Assembly (NCBI RefSeq): GCF_001922345.1
Contig: NZ_CP018812.1
Span: forward strand, 1,178,001-1,242,000
DNA length: 64,000 nucleotides
DNA from: Paraburkholderia sp. SOS3
Lineage (GTDB): Bacteria > Pseudomonadota > Gammaproteobacteria > Burkholderiales > Burkholderiaceae
Direction of reading: 5' to 3'
In this document: positions 1 to 8,167 of the stretch, piece by piece
Layout of the letters: every line of letters begins with the position of its first letter
How positions within the stretch are numbered: position 1 is the stretch's first letter
Program-made: the position numbers and the translations under genes
The notes under the pieces: model-generated
Told to the model about the DNA's origin: nothing
Databases searched by the model: none
Seen by the model: only the letters and a program-made list of their open reading frames with translations

Positions 1-1241
1 CCGTGTGGACTCAGGCCGATTTGTTCCAGACCGTCATGCGCGAGCGTCCGCATCTGTATCGACGATTTGCGCCGATGGAATCCGTTATGGCGGAACTGGG
101 CGGGAACGGCGTATTTTCGGCGGAAGGCGCGGCATGGGAGCCGCAGCGCCGGCTCGTGATGCGCGCGCTTTCCTTTCCCAACGTCAAGAGCTTCTTTCCT
201 ACTCTGGCCGCTATTACCGGCCGATTTCTCGTTCGCCTTCAGGACGCCGCGAAAGAGCGCAGAACGCTCGAAATGACGAAGGAGCTCAAGCGCTACACCG
301 TCGATGTGACGAGTACGCTCGCCTTCGGTGAAGACCCGCATACGCTCGAACGGGAGCGAGGCGTCATCCAGGAGCAGCTGGCGCTGGTTCCGCCCGCGCT
401 CATGCGGCGCGTCACCGCGCTCTTTCCCTACTGGCACTATTTCACGCTTCCCGAGGACCGGCGACTCGCGCGGGCCATGGTGGAGGTGCACGGCTATATC
501 CGTCAGATGATCGAGCGCACGCGCGAGCGCATGCACGAGTCTCCCGATGCGCCGCCGCGCAATCTGCTCGAAGCGATGCTCGCCGCGCGCAACGAGCCCG
601 ATTCAACGGTAACCGACGAGCAGATCTCGGCGAATGTTCTAACGCTGCTCGTCGCGGGAGAGGATACGACGGCCAATGCCATTGCCTGGGCACTGATGTA
701 CGTTGCGGCGGACGACCGCCTGCAACAGCGGCTGTTCGAACAATCGCGTGCGGTGTTCGGCGAAGCCGGAATCTGTCCGGACTACGACGCGTTAAAGCAT
801 CTCGACCTGTGCGAGGCCGTGTGCAACGAAGCGCTCAGATTGCGCCCCGTCGCCGCGATACAGACTTTCGAGCCGCTAAGCGACGTGCAGATCGGCGGCG
901 TGGCCATACCAACTGGAACACGCATGCTGTTTCTCACGCGTCCTGCCATGCTCGACCCGCTGAACTTCGCGCATCCGGAAAGGTTCGACCCCGACCGCTG
1001 GAGGCACCCGCGAGATCCATCGGAAGGCGCGCACGAACTGAAGGCGTATCTGACGTTCGGCGCCGGCCCACGGGTATGTCCGGGCCGTTATCTCGCCGCG
1101 GTCGAAATGAGGCTCGTCCTGTCGATGATGTTGAGGCACTTCGAAATCGAACTCGCAATCGACCCGGCGAAGATCGAGGAAGTGTCTGCATTCACGATGG
1201 TGCCGAACACCATGCCGGTGCGGCTCAAGCCACGCAGCTGA
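1..1241 (+). CDS. Cytochrome P450, 5' end outside the window
   Basis: A haem-thiolate monooxygenase missing its N-terminus. The frame is open to the window edge, and the first readable residues already lie just before the VFSAEGAAW block, which sits about 60-90 residues into most bacterial P450s. Counting from the GTG at base 3, the I-helix oxygen-activation motif AGEDTT lies near residue 218, the K-helix ExxR is in NEALRLRP, and the haem-binding FGAGPRVCPG ends in the ligand Cys near 359. All core residues are intact, so this is a working-looking soluble P450 of unknown substrate. No ferredoxin or reductase partner lies in the window. Confidence 0.93.
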   Translation, partial: VWTQADLFQTVMRERPHLYRRFAPMESVMAELGGNGVFSAEGAAWEPQRRLVMRALSFPNVKSFFPTLAAITGRFLVRLQDAAKERRTLEMTKELKRYTVDVTSTLAFGEDPHTLERERGVIQEQLALVPPALMRRVTALFPYWHYFTLPEDRRLARAMVEVHGYIRQMIERTRERMHESPDAPPRNLLEAMLAARNEPDSTVTDEQISANVLTLLVAGEDTTANAIAWALMYVAADDRLQQRLFEQSRAVFGEAGICPDYDALKHLDLCEAVCNEALRLRPVAAIQTFEPLSDVQIGGVAIPTGTRMLFLTRPAMLDPLNFAHPERFDPDRWRHPRDPSEGAHELKAYLTFGAGPRVCPGRYLAAVEMRLVLSMMLRHFEIELAIDPAKIEEVSAFTMVPNTMPVRLKPRS

Positions 1242-1420
1242 TCGACGCGCAGACCTGCCTTCGTCATCGCGCTTTCTTTCAACGGCCCGCGTGACGCAGC
1301 TTGACGAATTCGGAGCGGCAACCTCACGGTTTTCGCCTTCACGGCAACCGCGCATCACCGTTCATGAGCGCGCCCGGGCTATATCGGTACGGAAAATCCA
1401 GTCTGTCGTGTCTGGTATTC

Positions 1421-1444
1421 ATAACATTGCGAAAACAATGTTAT
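1421..1444. promoter_or_regulatory. Perfect 9-bp inverted repeat, candidate operator
   Basis: ATAACATTG and its exact reverse complement CAATGTTAT are separated by CGAAAA. The short spacer and AT-rich arms look more like a protein-binding dyad than a terminator, since no T-run follows. It lies about 180 bases upstream of the porin start. Confidence 0.45.
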
Positions 1445-1458
1445 GAAATCGTGTCCAA

Positions 1459-1481
1459 TGTAGTTCGGGAAACTAACTACA
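1459..1481. promoter_or_regulatory. Second inverted repeat upstream of the porin gene
   Basis: TGTAGTT and AACTACA flank a 9-base spacer (CGGGAAACT). It is a perfect 7-bp dyad 14 bases downstream of the previous one. Two adjacent dyads upstream of an outer-membrane porin gene suggest regulated expression, but no cognate regulator is identified. Confidence 0.35.
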
Positions 1482-1626
1482 TACAGTCTTTAGGGATGCT
1501 TTTTCAACAAAAAAGGGCATCTGTGTAGCGCCGGCGCAGGCGCGAAAGATAAATTACAGCCCAATGTCGTGATAAGCCGGCTCAACCGAACCGGTTTTCG
1601 ACCTTCTATTACATGAGAGGAGAGAG

Positions 1627-2772
1627 ATGAAGCGGGGTCTGTATTTTATTGCCTGTTCAGGTATGTGCGCCGCCCAGTTCGCGCACGCGCAAAGTTCTGT
1701 GACGCTGTATGGCCTGCTGGACGCAGGCCTCCAATACACGAATAACGTGGGCAAGGGCGGATCGCTGTTTCGACAGACCACCGGCAATGTGAATGGCAGC
1801 CGCTTTGGTTTGCGAGGTAAAGAAGATCTTGGCGGCGGCCTTGGTGCGATTTTCGTGCTCGAAGGCGGATTCAACATTAACAACGGCAAGTCGGCTCAGG
1901 ATGGGCGATTGTTCGGTCGTCAGGCATTCGTCGGGCTGAACAGCACGAAATACGGTACCGTTACGCTCGGCCGTCAATACGACGCGCTGACCGATACGCT
2001 GATTCCGCTTTCGGCCACCTCGATCAACTTCGGCGATACCGCGTTCGCTCACCCGTTCGACAACGACGACATGATTCACTCATATCGTTTGAGCAACACA
2101 GTGAAGTATACGAGCCTTGTTTATTCCGGTTTGAAGTTCGAAGCGCAGTACGCGTTCTCCAATAGCACGGACTTTGCAGTGAATCGTGCTTACAGCGCCG
2201 GCCTGGCATACAGCAAGGGTCCGCTAAACGCCGGCATCGCTTACTTTCAACTGAACGGCACGAAGAACACCACGATCAATAGCCCCGGCGCGCTCGATGT
2301 CAACGAAACGCAGGCGAATAACACTGCTGGCTTCGTGCTCGGCGCGGATGTGCAGCGGATCGCCGGCGCAGGCGTGAGCTACGAGATCGGCAAGGCGACG
2401 CTCGGCTTCGTCTATACGCACACGCAGTTCCAGGGCTCGACGTCATTCGGTTCGCAGAATGGAACCGTACGCTTCGACAACTACGAACTGAATGGCAAGT
2501 ACCAGGTGTTGCCGCAACTAACGTTCGGTGCCGAATATGTCTTCACGAACGGCCATGTGACGAAAACCTCGACGTTCGGGTCGTCGCCGAAGTGGAATCA
2601 GATCGGTCTGCAAACGGTGTACAGCCTCTCCAAGCGTACCGATGTCTATCTCGAAGGCGTGTATCAGCACGTCAGCGGCCACAATTTCAGCGCGTTCATC
2701 TACAACTCCGGCGGGGCTTCGTCGACCGGCAATCAGATTGTCGGCATGATGGGGATGCGCGCGCGCTTCTGA
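1627..2772 (+). CDS. Gram-negative porin (OmpC-like, Burkholderiales type)
   Basis: Outer-membrane trimeric beta-barrel porin for diffusion of small hydrophilic solutes. The 381-residue product begins with a signal peptide (cleavage expected after AHAQ near residue 22). It then shows the hallmark SSVTLYGLLDAG first strand, the RFGLRGKEDLGGGLGAIF block and the GRQAFVGL...YGTVTLGRQYD segment of Burkholderiales porins. It ends in the obligatory C-terminal Phe (MRARF) recognised by the BAM complex. Length is normal for the family. The start is fixed by a GAGGAGAGAG ribosome-binding site. It stands alone, convergent with the following AraC-type gene. Confidence 0.95.
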   Translation: MKRGLYFIACSGMCAAQFAHAQSSVTLYGLLDAGLQYTNNVGKGGSLFRQTTGNVNGSRFGLRGKEDLGGGLGAIFVLEGGFNINNGKSAQDGRLFGRQAFVGLNSTKYGTVTLGRQYDALTDTLIPLSATSINFGDTAFAHPFDNDDMIHSYRLSNTVKYTSLVYSGLKFEAQYAFSNSTDFAVNRAYSAGLAYSKGPLNAGIAYFQLNGTKNTTINSPGALDVNETQANNTAGFVLGADVQRIAGAGVSYEIGKATLGFVYTHTQFQGSTSFGSQNGTVRFDNYELNGKYQVLPQLTFGAEYVFTNGHVTKTSTFGSSPKWNQIGLQTVYSLSKRTDVYLEGVYQHVSGHNFSAFIYNSGGASSTGNQIVGMMGMRARF

Positions 2773-2821
2773 CGGCGCGCGGCGGCGCGTTACCGGTCGA
2801 CACGCGCACGCATGAGCGGCA

Positions 2822-3664
2822 TCAGTCAGAGTCAGGAACCTGAAACGCGTCGCGATACTGACCGGGCGTCACGCCCATAATTGCCTTGAACGTGCGGGTC
2901 AGGTGCGCCTGATCCGCAAAGCCGGTCGCGATGGCGATGTCGGCAAGCGGATGCTGCGAGCGCAACAGCCGGCACGCCGCACGGATGCGCGACTGCGTTT
3001 GATAAGCATGCGGCGTAAGTCCGACCGACTGCTGAAACGCACGCAGAAGCCGGAACGGCGGCACGCCCGATGTAGCGGCCAATGCGTCCAGCGTAACCTT
3101 GTCATCGAGATTTTCGATCAGATAGCCGCGCGCGAGTTCGACGGCACGCGGTTCGCGTTCGCGCGCGGGCAGCGTGACCGCGGTTTCCGAATGCTGCAGC
3201 AGTAGTCTCGCGATCAGCGTGACCAGCCACGATTGACGTTCGAGTGAGGACGCATCGTGCTCGGAGCGTCTGTGCAATTCCAGCAGCTCGCCGGCGGCGG
3301 CGGGATCGTCGAACGTCGGTCCAAGAAATGCGACGCTCGATGCCGGCGAGTATCTCCGCAAATCCTCGGCGGTGCTTTGCACCATGTGCGCAGAAAGGTG
3401 GATGGTTCTGCAGCGCCAGCCTGCGCCGGTTACCGGTGTGCCGCAGTGCGCTTCCTCCGCGTTGATCAGCGTGAAAGAGCCTGCTTTGGCGATGCCCTGA
3501 CGCGAGCGAGTGCGCAGGTCGATCGCGCCTTCCAGCACCAGACCGAGGCTGATTTCCTCATGAGAGTGCCACGGATACGTGTGGCGAACATAAGTACCCT
3601 TGAGCATCTCCGCGTCATGCAGATCCGTCATCCGCCAAACCTTGACGCTGCTGTCGTGCGACAT
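2822..3664 (-). CDS. AraC-family transcriptional regulator
   Basis: DNA-binding regulator of 280 residues, with an N-terminal cupin-like effector domain (histidine-rich HTYPWHSHEE early in the protein) and a C-terminal double helix-turn-helix (DALAATSGVPPFRLLRAFQQ and the PLADIAIATGFADQAHLTRTFK second helix pair, ending in the typical GVTPGQYR). The reading frame stays open for 85 codons upstream. The ATG chosen here has a GAGG site at the right distance and gives the family's usual length. The target is unknown. The divergent neighbour, the FAD/NAD(P)-binding protein at 4071, is a candidate, with a large structured inverted repeat between them. Confidence 0.88.
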   Translation of the reverse strand: MSHDSSVKVWRMTDLHDAEMLKGTYVRHTYPWHSHEEISLGLVLEGAIDLRTRSRQGIAKAGSFTLINAEEAHCGTPVTGAGWRCRTIHLSAHMVQSTAEDLRRYSPASSVAFLGPTFDDPAAAGELLELHRRSEHDASSLERQSWLVTLIARLLLQHSETAVTLPAREREPRAVELARGYLIENLDDKVTLDALAATSGVPPFRLLRAFQQSVGLTPHAYQTQSRIRAACRLLRSQHPLADIAIATGFADQAHLTRTFKAIMGVTPGQYRDAFQVPDSD

Positions 3665-4070
3665 CTGTGCCTCGAAATCAGATTCTCGATGCGCCCCCCG
3701 ACGCAAAGCGAGGGTCCGCAAAGCAAGACCATACCGAATATTTGCCGTTTTTGCCCGGCGCGCTGACGCAGCGACGTTTTCCGGAGCGAACGTGCGCCGT
3801 TTGGGGCATACCGGCGCGTGACCGCGGCGCCGGGCGATTCCTGCACCCCCTTCCTGCACCACGCGTCGCTTTCTCAGCTTACCGGGCTGCGCAGCGCTTG
3901 GTCTTGAAGAATCTTGCAACCGGGCGTGGCGCCCGGTGGCACCGCTGCGCGGCTGCAGGATTCTTCAAGATGCGGTACCGAGCGCCGGATATCGTTCGTC
4001 CTGCATGAAAGCAGGAAGCACGGAAACGATGGCAGCAGGCCGGTGATCGGTAAAACAGGACTTCGATACG
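3665..4070. other. Divergent promoter region with a nested inverted repeat
   Basis: This 406-base gap separates the leftward AraC gene from the rightward oxidoreductase gene. Its notable content is the 69-base nested palindrome at 3902-3970, described separately. No small gene is supported in it. Confidence 0.55.
3902..3970. repeat. Nested inverted repeat, 16 of 17 bp outer stem
   Basis: The outer arms TCTTGAAGAATCTTGCA (3902-3918) and TGCAGGATTCTTCAAGA (3954-3970) pair at 16 of 17 positions. Immediately inside the left arm lies a second perfect hairpin, ACCGGGCG-TGG-CGCCCGGT (3919-3937). Transcribed on either strand, the element would fold into a long stem with a branched top. There is no T-run, so a simple terminator is unlikely. 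It could be a regulatory leader, a protein-binding site or a REP-like/miniature element. Confidence 0.6.
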
Positions 4071-5609
4071 ATGAAGCGGGACGAAAATAGTGTGGCTCTG
4101 GTTGGCGGCGGCGCCGCATGCGTGGCAACGTTCATTGCGCTGGTCAAACGGCGCGCGGCGAAGACGATTTACGTAATAGCGCCCGGCGAGATCGGCCCCG
4201 GCATGGTTTTCGGAAGCCTTGACGATGACCTGTTATGCAATACGTCGGCGGAAATCATGTCGGTCATCGCCGATGCCCCGCAGGACTTTCTGCTGTATCT
4301 GCGTCAAACCGGGCGATCGATCGATCCGGAAGCGTTCGTGCCGCGCTCGTCGGTCGGCGCCTATCTCGCGGAACGTTTCCGCCACTTCGGCGATATCGCG
4401 CGCCGACGCGGCATCAAACTCGTTCACCTGCCGTATCGTTTTCGTTCCGTGCGTGTTCTCGATGCAGGCGGCCACGAACTGAAGCTCGAGAGCGGCGATG
4501 CGTCGTATTCGCTCGTCGCGACCGACGTCGTTTTCTGCACGGGCTTTGGCGCGCCCCGCATTCCCGGTCCGCTGAAGCCGTACATCGGACATCCGCGTCT
4601 GATCGACAGCCCGTATCCGGAAGCCGACATGTTGCGCCGGGTGCCGGGGCAATCGCGCGTGCTGGTGATCGGCAGCAAACTGTCGGCCGTCGATGCGGCG
4701 ATTCTGCTGTGCCGCCAGGACTGCAAGGTGTCGATGGTCTCGCCGTCGGGTGCGCTGCCTGCGGTGCGCAGCCGGTCCGTCAGAAACACGCGGTTTCGCC
4801 TCGACCGCGCGTGGCTCGAATCGCTTTTCACGCGGTGGACGCCAGGCAGCGACGCGTCGTATCCGAAGGGCTTGAGGCATGCCTACCTGAAGTATCTCGC
4901 GTACCACATGTCGACCCTGGGCGGACCTTCGTGGCGCGAGCAGTTCAGCACGGCACACGCCTATGCCGAGCGGTTGCGCGACCAGATCCGTCTCGCGGAA
5001 CGCGGCCAGTGCCAATGGCAGGACTTGCTGGTCGACCTCGTAGAGACGATCAATGCGATCTACGCCGGAACGCGGTTTCCGTTTCGCGGCGCAATGCACC
5101 CTGCGATGGCCGAACGCGTCGACCCGTATCTTACGGCGCTCGCGTTGCCGAACGCTAAGAAGTTGCTCAGCCTGATAGACGACGGGTTGTTGTCCGTCTG
5201 CAAGGGCAAGCTGCTCGATGTCGTTGCTCCGCCCGACAAGGCCGTGCCATGGTGCGTGAATTTCGGCGAGGGTTTTCAGCGATTCGATGCGATTGTCGTT
5301 ACCGCCGGATTTCATGCGCCACGCCTCGTGAAAAACGAGGCAGGTGAAATGGAAATCGAAGCGCGCGGCGGGCGCCACGAAGAGACGGTGGCGCTATCGC
5401 AGCGATTGAACGCGGAGCCGACCCGCGCGGCCGGCGCGGGCAACCTCTGGTTTGTCGGGCCGCCCGCTCATTCGCGCGTGCCGATTTCGAGCGCGCTATT
5501 TGCCAACGCATCGGTAGCCGCGCGCGTGGCGGACAATCTTGCATCGGACCACGGTGCCGCGATGTTCGACGAATACTGTCCTCAAGACGCGCCGTGCAGC
5601 GATGCGTGA
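4071..5609 (+). CDS. FAD/NAD(P)-binding oxidoreductase-like protein
   Basis: A 512-residue flavoprotein-like protein with an N-terminal dinucleotide-binding fold (VALVGGGAACVATFIAL, a slightly altered GxGxxG) and a second one near residue 205 (RVLVIGSKLSAVDAAILL). Between them lies an FCTGFGAPRIPG segment typical of flavin monooxygenase and thioredoxin-reductase-like folds, and near the C-terminus a DAIVVTAGF block. The pattern fits the FAD-NAD(P)-binding (NAD_binding_9, HpnW-like) family of unknown substrate. It is monocistronic. The divergent AraC gene may control it. Some members act in siderophore or secondary metabolism, but nothing here fixes the role. Confidence 0.8.
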   Translation: MKRDENSVALVGGGAACVATFIALVKRRAAKTIYVIAPGEIGPGMVFGSLDDDLLCNTSAEIMSVIADAPQDFLLYLRQTGRSIDPEAFVPRSSVGAYLAERFRHFGDIARRRGIKLVHLPYRFRSVRVLDAGGHELKLESGDASYSLVATDVVFCTGFGAPRIPGPLKPYIGHPRLIDSPYPEADMLRRVPGQSRVLVIGSKLSAVDAAILLCRQDCKVSMVSPSGALPAVRSRSVRNTRFRLDRAWLESLFTRWTPGSDASYPKGLRHAYLKYLAYHMSTLGGPSWREQFSTAHAYAERLRDQIRLAERGQCQWQDLLVDLVETINAIYAGTRFPFRGAMHPAMAERVDPYLTALALPNAKKLLSLIDDGLLSVCKGKLLDVVAPPDKAVPWCVNFGEGFQRFDAIVVTAGFHAPRLVKNEAGEMEIEARGGRHEETVALSQRLNAEPTRAAGAGNLWFVGPPAHSRVPISSALFANASVAARVADNLASDHGAAMFDEYCPQDAPCSDA

Positions 5610-5747
5610 TTTGCCTTCAAGACGGTTTCAATAAACAGAATAGATAGCCAACGAGGGTTCTTCGCGTACCCTTCGCCGGCGCGCGGCTCCTAGAATCGTC
5701 AGCGTTGGATCTCGCTTTTTCGAATAAATCAACGGACAGGGCTGCAG

Positions 5748-6479
5748 ATGGCGGAGAACAAATCGATGCTGGTCGTCAGCGCGCATAGCGCTGACTTTGT
5801 GTGGCGGGCAGGCGGTGCGATCGCGCTGCATAAGAAAAACGGTTATCGCGTCAAGGTAGTGTGCCTGTCGTTCGGCGAGCGCGGCGAGTCCGCCAAGCTG
5901 TGGCGAAAAGAAGGCATGACGCTCGACAAGGTCAAGGCGTCGCGCCGCGAGGAAGCGGAACTTGCCGCCGACGTGCTGGGCGCGGAAGTCGAATTCTTCG
6001 ATCTCGGCGACTACCCGTTGCGCGTATCGGACGAAGCGCTGTTGCGCCTCGTCGACGTCTATCGCGACGTTCAGCCGGCTTTCGTGCTGAGCCATTCGCT
6101 CAAGGATCCGTATAACTTCGATCATCCGCTCGCGATGCACGTCGCTCAGGAAGCGCGCATCATTGCGCAGGCCGAAGGCCACAACCCGGGCCAGAAGATT
6201 GTTGGCGCGCCCCCCGTCTACGCATTCGAGCCGCACCAGACCGAGCAGTGCGAGTGGTCGCCGAACACGTTCCTCGATATCACTGAAGTATGGGACGTAA
6301 AGCGCAAGGCAATCGAATGCATGGCAGGACAGGAGCATCTGTGGGAGTACTACACCCGCGTCGCGCTGCAGCGCGGCGTGCAGGCCAAGCGCAATATCGG
6401 CATCACCGCGAAGCGCAACATCGAATACGCGGAAGGGTATCAGCGCGTCACGCCGAGCGTGGTCGGAGATCTGTCATGA
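5748..6479 (+). CDS. galB: PIG-L-fold hydrolase, probable 4-oxalomesaconate hydratase
   Basis: A 243-residue PIG-L/LmbE-fold metalloprotein. The N-terminal block [16 protein letters not shown] matches the zinc-site motif of the GalB hydratase of Pseudomonas putida, which hydrates 4-carboxy-2-hydroxymuconate/4-oxalomesaconate to 4-carboxy-4-hydroxy-2-oxoadipate in gallate and protocatechuate 4,5-cleavage. A second histidine-rich block ([16 protein letters not shown]) supports the metal site. The family call alone would be 'PIG-L deacetylase'. The immediate downstream partner, a CHA-aldolase-like gene overlapping by ATGA, makes the hydratase role far more likely. No ring-cleavage dioxygenase lies in the window. 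Confidence 0.85.
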   Translation: MAENKSMLVVSAHSADFVWRAGGAIALHKKNGYRVKVVCLSFGERGESAKLWRKEGMTLDKVKASRREEAELAADVLGAEVEFFDLGDYPLRVSDEALLRLVDVYRDVQPAFVLSHSLKDPYNFDHPLAMHVAQEARIIAQAEGHNPGQKIVGAPPVYAFEPHQTEQCEWSPNTFLDITEVWDVKRKAIECMAGQEHLWEYYTRVALQRGVQAKRNIGITAKRNIEYAEGYQRVTPSVVGDLS

Positions 6480-7171
6480 AGCGCGGCGTCGTCGTAACGC
6501 GCATTTCGCGCGCTGATCCGGCCGCGGTCGAAGTGCTGAAGAACGCCGGCAGCGCGACCGTTCATGAAGCGCAGAGCCGTCTCGGGCTGCTCGCCACTTA
6601 TATGCGGCCCATCTATGCGGGCGCATCGATTGCAGGCTCCGCGGTGACGGTACTGATTCCGCCGGCCGACAACTGGATGATCCACGTGGCCGTCGAGCAA
6701 TGCCAGCAAGGCGATGTGCTCGTCGTCGCGCCCACGTCCCCGTGCGATGACGGCTATTTCGGCGAACTGCTCGCCACCTCGCTCGCTGCACGCGGCGTGC
6801 GCGGTCTGATTATCGACGCGGGCTGCCGGGACGTGCGTGCGCTGAAGGAGATGGACTTCCCGGTCTGGTCGAAGGCGATCTCGTCGCAGGGCACGGTGAA
6901 GGAAACGATCGGCTCGGTCAACGTGCCGGTGGTGTGCGCGCAGCAACTCGTGCGTCCCGGCGACGTGATCGTGGCCGACGACGACGGCATTGTCGTGGTC
7001 CCGCTCGAGACGGTCGCCGCGGTTGCCGAAGCGGCAAAGGCGCGTCTCGTGAAAGAGGAAAAGACGCGCAGCGTGCTCGCCACGGGCCAGCTCGGCCTCG
7101 ACTACTACGGTATGCGCGACAAGCTCGCGGCCAAGGGCCTCGTCTACGTCGAATCGGCCGACGACCTTTAA
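6476..7171 (+). CDS. galC: RraA-like 4-carboxy-4-hydroxy-2-oxoadipate aldolase
   Basis: A 231-residue class II (divalent-metal) pyruvate aldolase of the RraA/LigK fold. It would split 4-carboxy-4-hydroxy-2-oxoadipate into pyruvate and oxaloacetate, and such enzymes often also decarboxylate oxaloacetate. The active-site segment [12 protein letters not shown] carries the Arg-Asp pair, and [15 protein letters not shown] is the second family block. The ATG overlaps the previous stop as ATGA, so the two genes are translationally coupled and catalyse consecutive steps. The frame is open further upstream, but the overlap start gives the family length. Confidence 0.88.
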   Translation: MKRGVVVTRISRADPAAVEVLKNAGSATVHEAQSRLGLLATYMRPIYAGASIAGSAVTVLIPPADNWMIHVAVEQCQQGDVLVVAPTSPCDDGYFGELLATSLAARGVRGLIIDAGCRDVRALKEMDFPVWSKAISSQGTVKETIGSVNVPVVCAQQLVRPGDVIVADDDGIVVVPLETVAAVAEAAKARLVKEEKTRSVLATGQLGLDYYGMRDKLAAKGLVYVESADDL

Positions 7172-7255
7172 CGCAGCCACGTTGCCTCGCATTGTCGTTC
7201 GAGATACGGGCGAACGCTAAAGCGCTCGCCCGACATGAAAGAAGGAGACACTTCG

Positions 7256-8167
7256 ATGCACGATGCAGCGAGTATGACGGCAATCGCAAGCGTAGCGTTC
7301 ATCGGCTTTGGTGAAGCGGGCGGTATTCTCGGCGCGGCGCTCGCGAACAAAGGCGTGCAGGTGTCGATGTACGACCGCCTGCTCGACGCTGACCACCCGC
7401 ATGCCGAGGCCATGCGCGACAAGGCGCGTAAAGCCGGTGTGCGCGCGGCGCCGGATCCGGCGCAGGCGTTGGCCGGCGTGCAATTGATAGTGTCCGCGGT
7501 GACGGCTGCTTCGGATATCGAAGTAGCCGAAGCAGTGAGCCGCCGCATCGCGCGGGACCAGACGTATCTCGACATCAACTCGGTATCCCCGCATACGAAG
7601 CTGCACGGGCAGCACTGCATCGAAGCGGCGGGCGCACGCTATGTGGAAGCCGCGGTGATGGCGCCAGTGCCGCCGTATGGACTGAAAGTGCCGATGCTGC
7701 TCGGCGGCACGACGGCCGAAGCGCTTGCGCCGCAACTGCAGGCACTCGGCTTCAATGCGCAAGCCGTATCGGCGAAGGTCGGCGTCGCGTCGGCCGCGAA
7801 GATGTGCCGCAGCGTGATGATCAAGGGCATCGAGGCGCTATCCGTCGAGTGTCTCGCGGCGGCGCGGCATTACGGCGCAGAGGAAATCGTGCTGGCGTCG
7901 CTGAAAGAGACCTTCGGCAAGATGCAAAACGATGCTGATGTGCCCGGCTATCTGATCAGCCGGGTTGCCGAACACGGGCGCCGGCGCGCGGAAGAAATGC
8001 GCGAAGTCGCGCAGACGCTGCGCGACGCAGAACTCGACCCGCTAATGAGCGAGGCGTGCGCGAAACTGCAAGACGGCGTGGCGAACGCCATGCAAACGCG
8101 CGGCACGCGTTACGAGGACGTCGTGCCGTTTGTCTGGCGGGACTTTCTGGACCTGCTTGCGCGCTAG
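7256..8167 (+). CDS. NAD(P)-binding dehydrogenase, DUF1932 family
   Basis: A 303-residue beta-hydroxyacid-dehydrogenase-like protein. The Rossmann motif is in VAFIGFGEAGGILG, and the C-terminal half (SAAKMCRSVMIKGIEALSVECL) is the DUF1932 helical domain with the family's active-site lysine region. An in-frame ATG lies 21 bases upstream, but that ATG precedes the GAAGGAGA ribosome-binding site, which is 7 bases before the start chosen here. It is the third gene of the galBC block and may act on a 2-keto or hydroxy-acid intermediate, but its substrate is not known. Its stop codon overlaps the convergent LysR stop in the shared CTAG. Confidence 0.85.
   Translation: MHDAASMTAIASVAFIGFGEAGGILGAALANKGVQVSMYDRLLDADHPHAEAMRDKARKAGVRAAPDPAQALAGVQLIVSAVTAASDIEVAEAVSRRIARDQTYLDINSVSPHTKLHGQHCIEAAGARYVEAAVMAPVPPYGLKVPMLLGGTTAEALAPQLQALGFNAQAVSAKVGVASAAKMCRSVMIKGIEALSVECLAAARHYGAEEIVLASLKETFGKMQNDADVPGYLISRVAEHGRRRAEEMREVAQTLRDAELDPLMSEACAKLQDGVANAMQTRGTRYEDVVPFVWRDFLDLLAR

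Larger units (their letters stand above)
1242..1626. other. Intergenic region with two dyads upstream of the porin gene
   Basis: This 385-base gap holds no convincing gene. Its second half is noticeably more AT-rich than the flanks and carries two inverted repeats (listed separately) about 150-200 bases before the porin start. The porin gene has a purine-rich ribosome-binding site (GAGGAGAGAG) directly before its ATG. No clear terminator for the P450 gene was seen. Confidence 0.6.

Noticed and set aside
1..1241. P450 as part of the polyketide locus
   Set aside because: It lies more than 31 kb away with many unrelated operons between.
5748..6479. Annotation as a sugar or mycothiol deacetylase from the PIG-L fold
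   Set aside because: The N-terminal motif and the overlapping aldolase gene fit the GalB hydratase better; no amino-sugar pathway genes are near.
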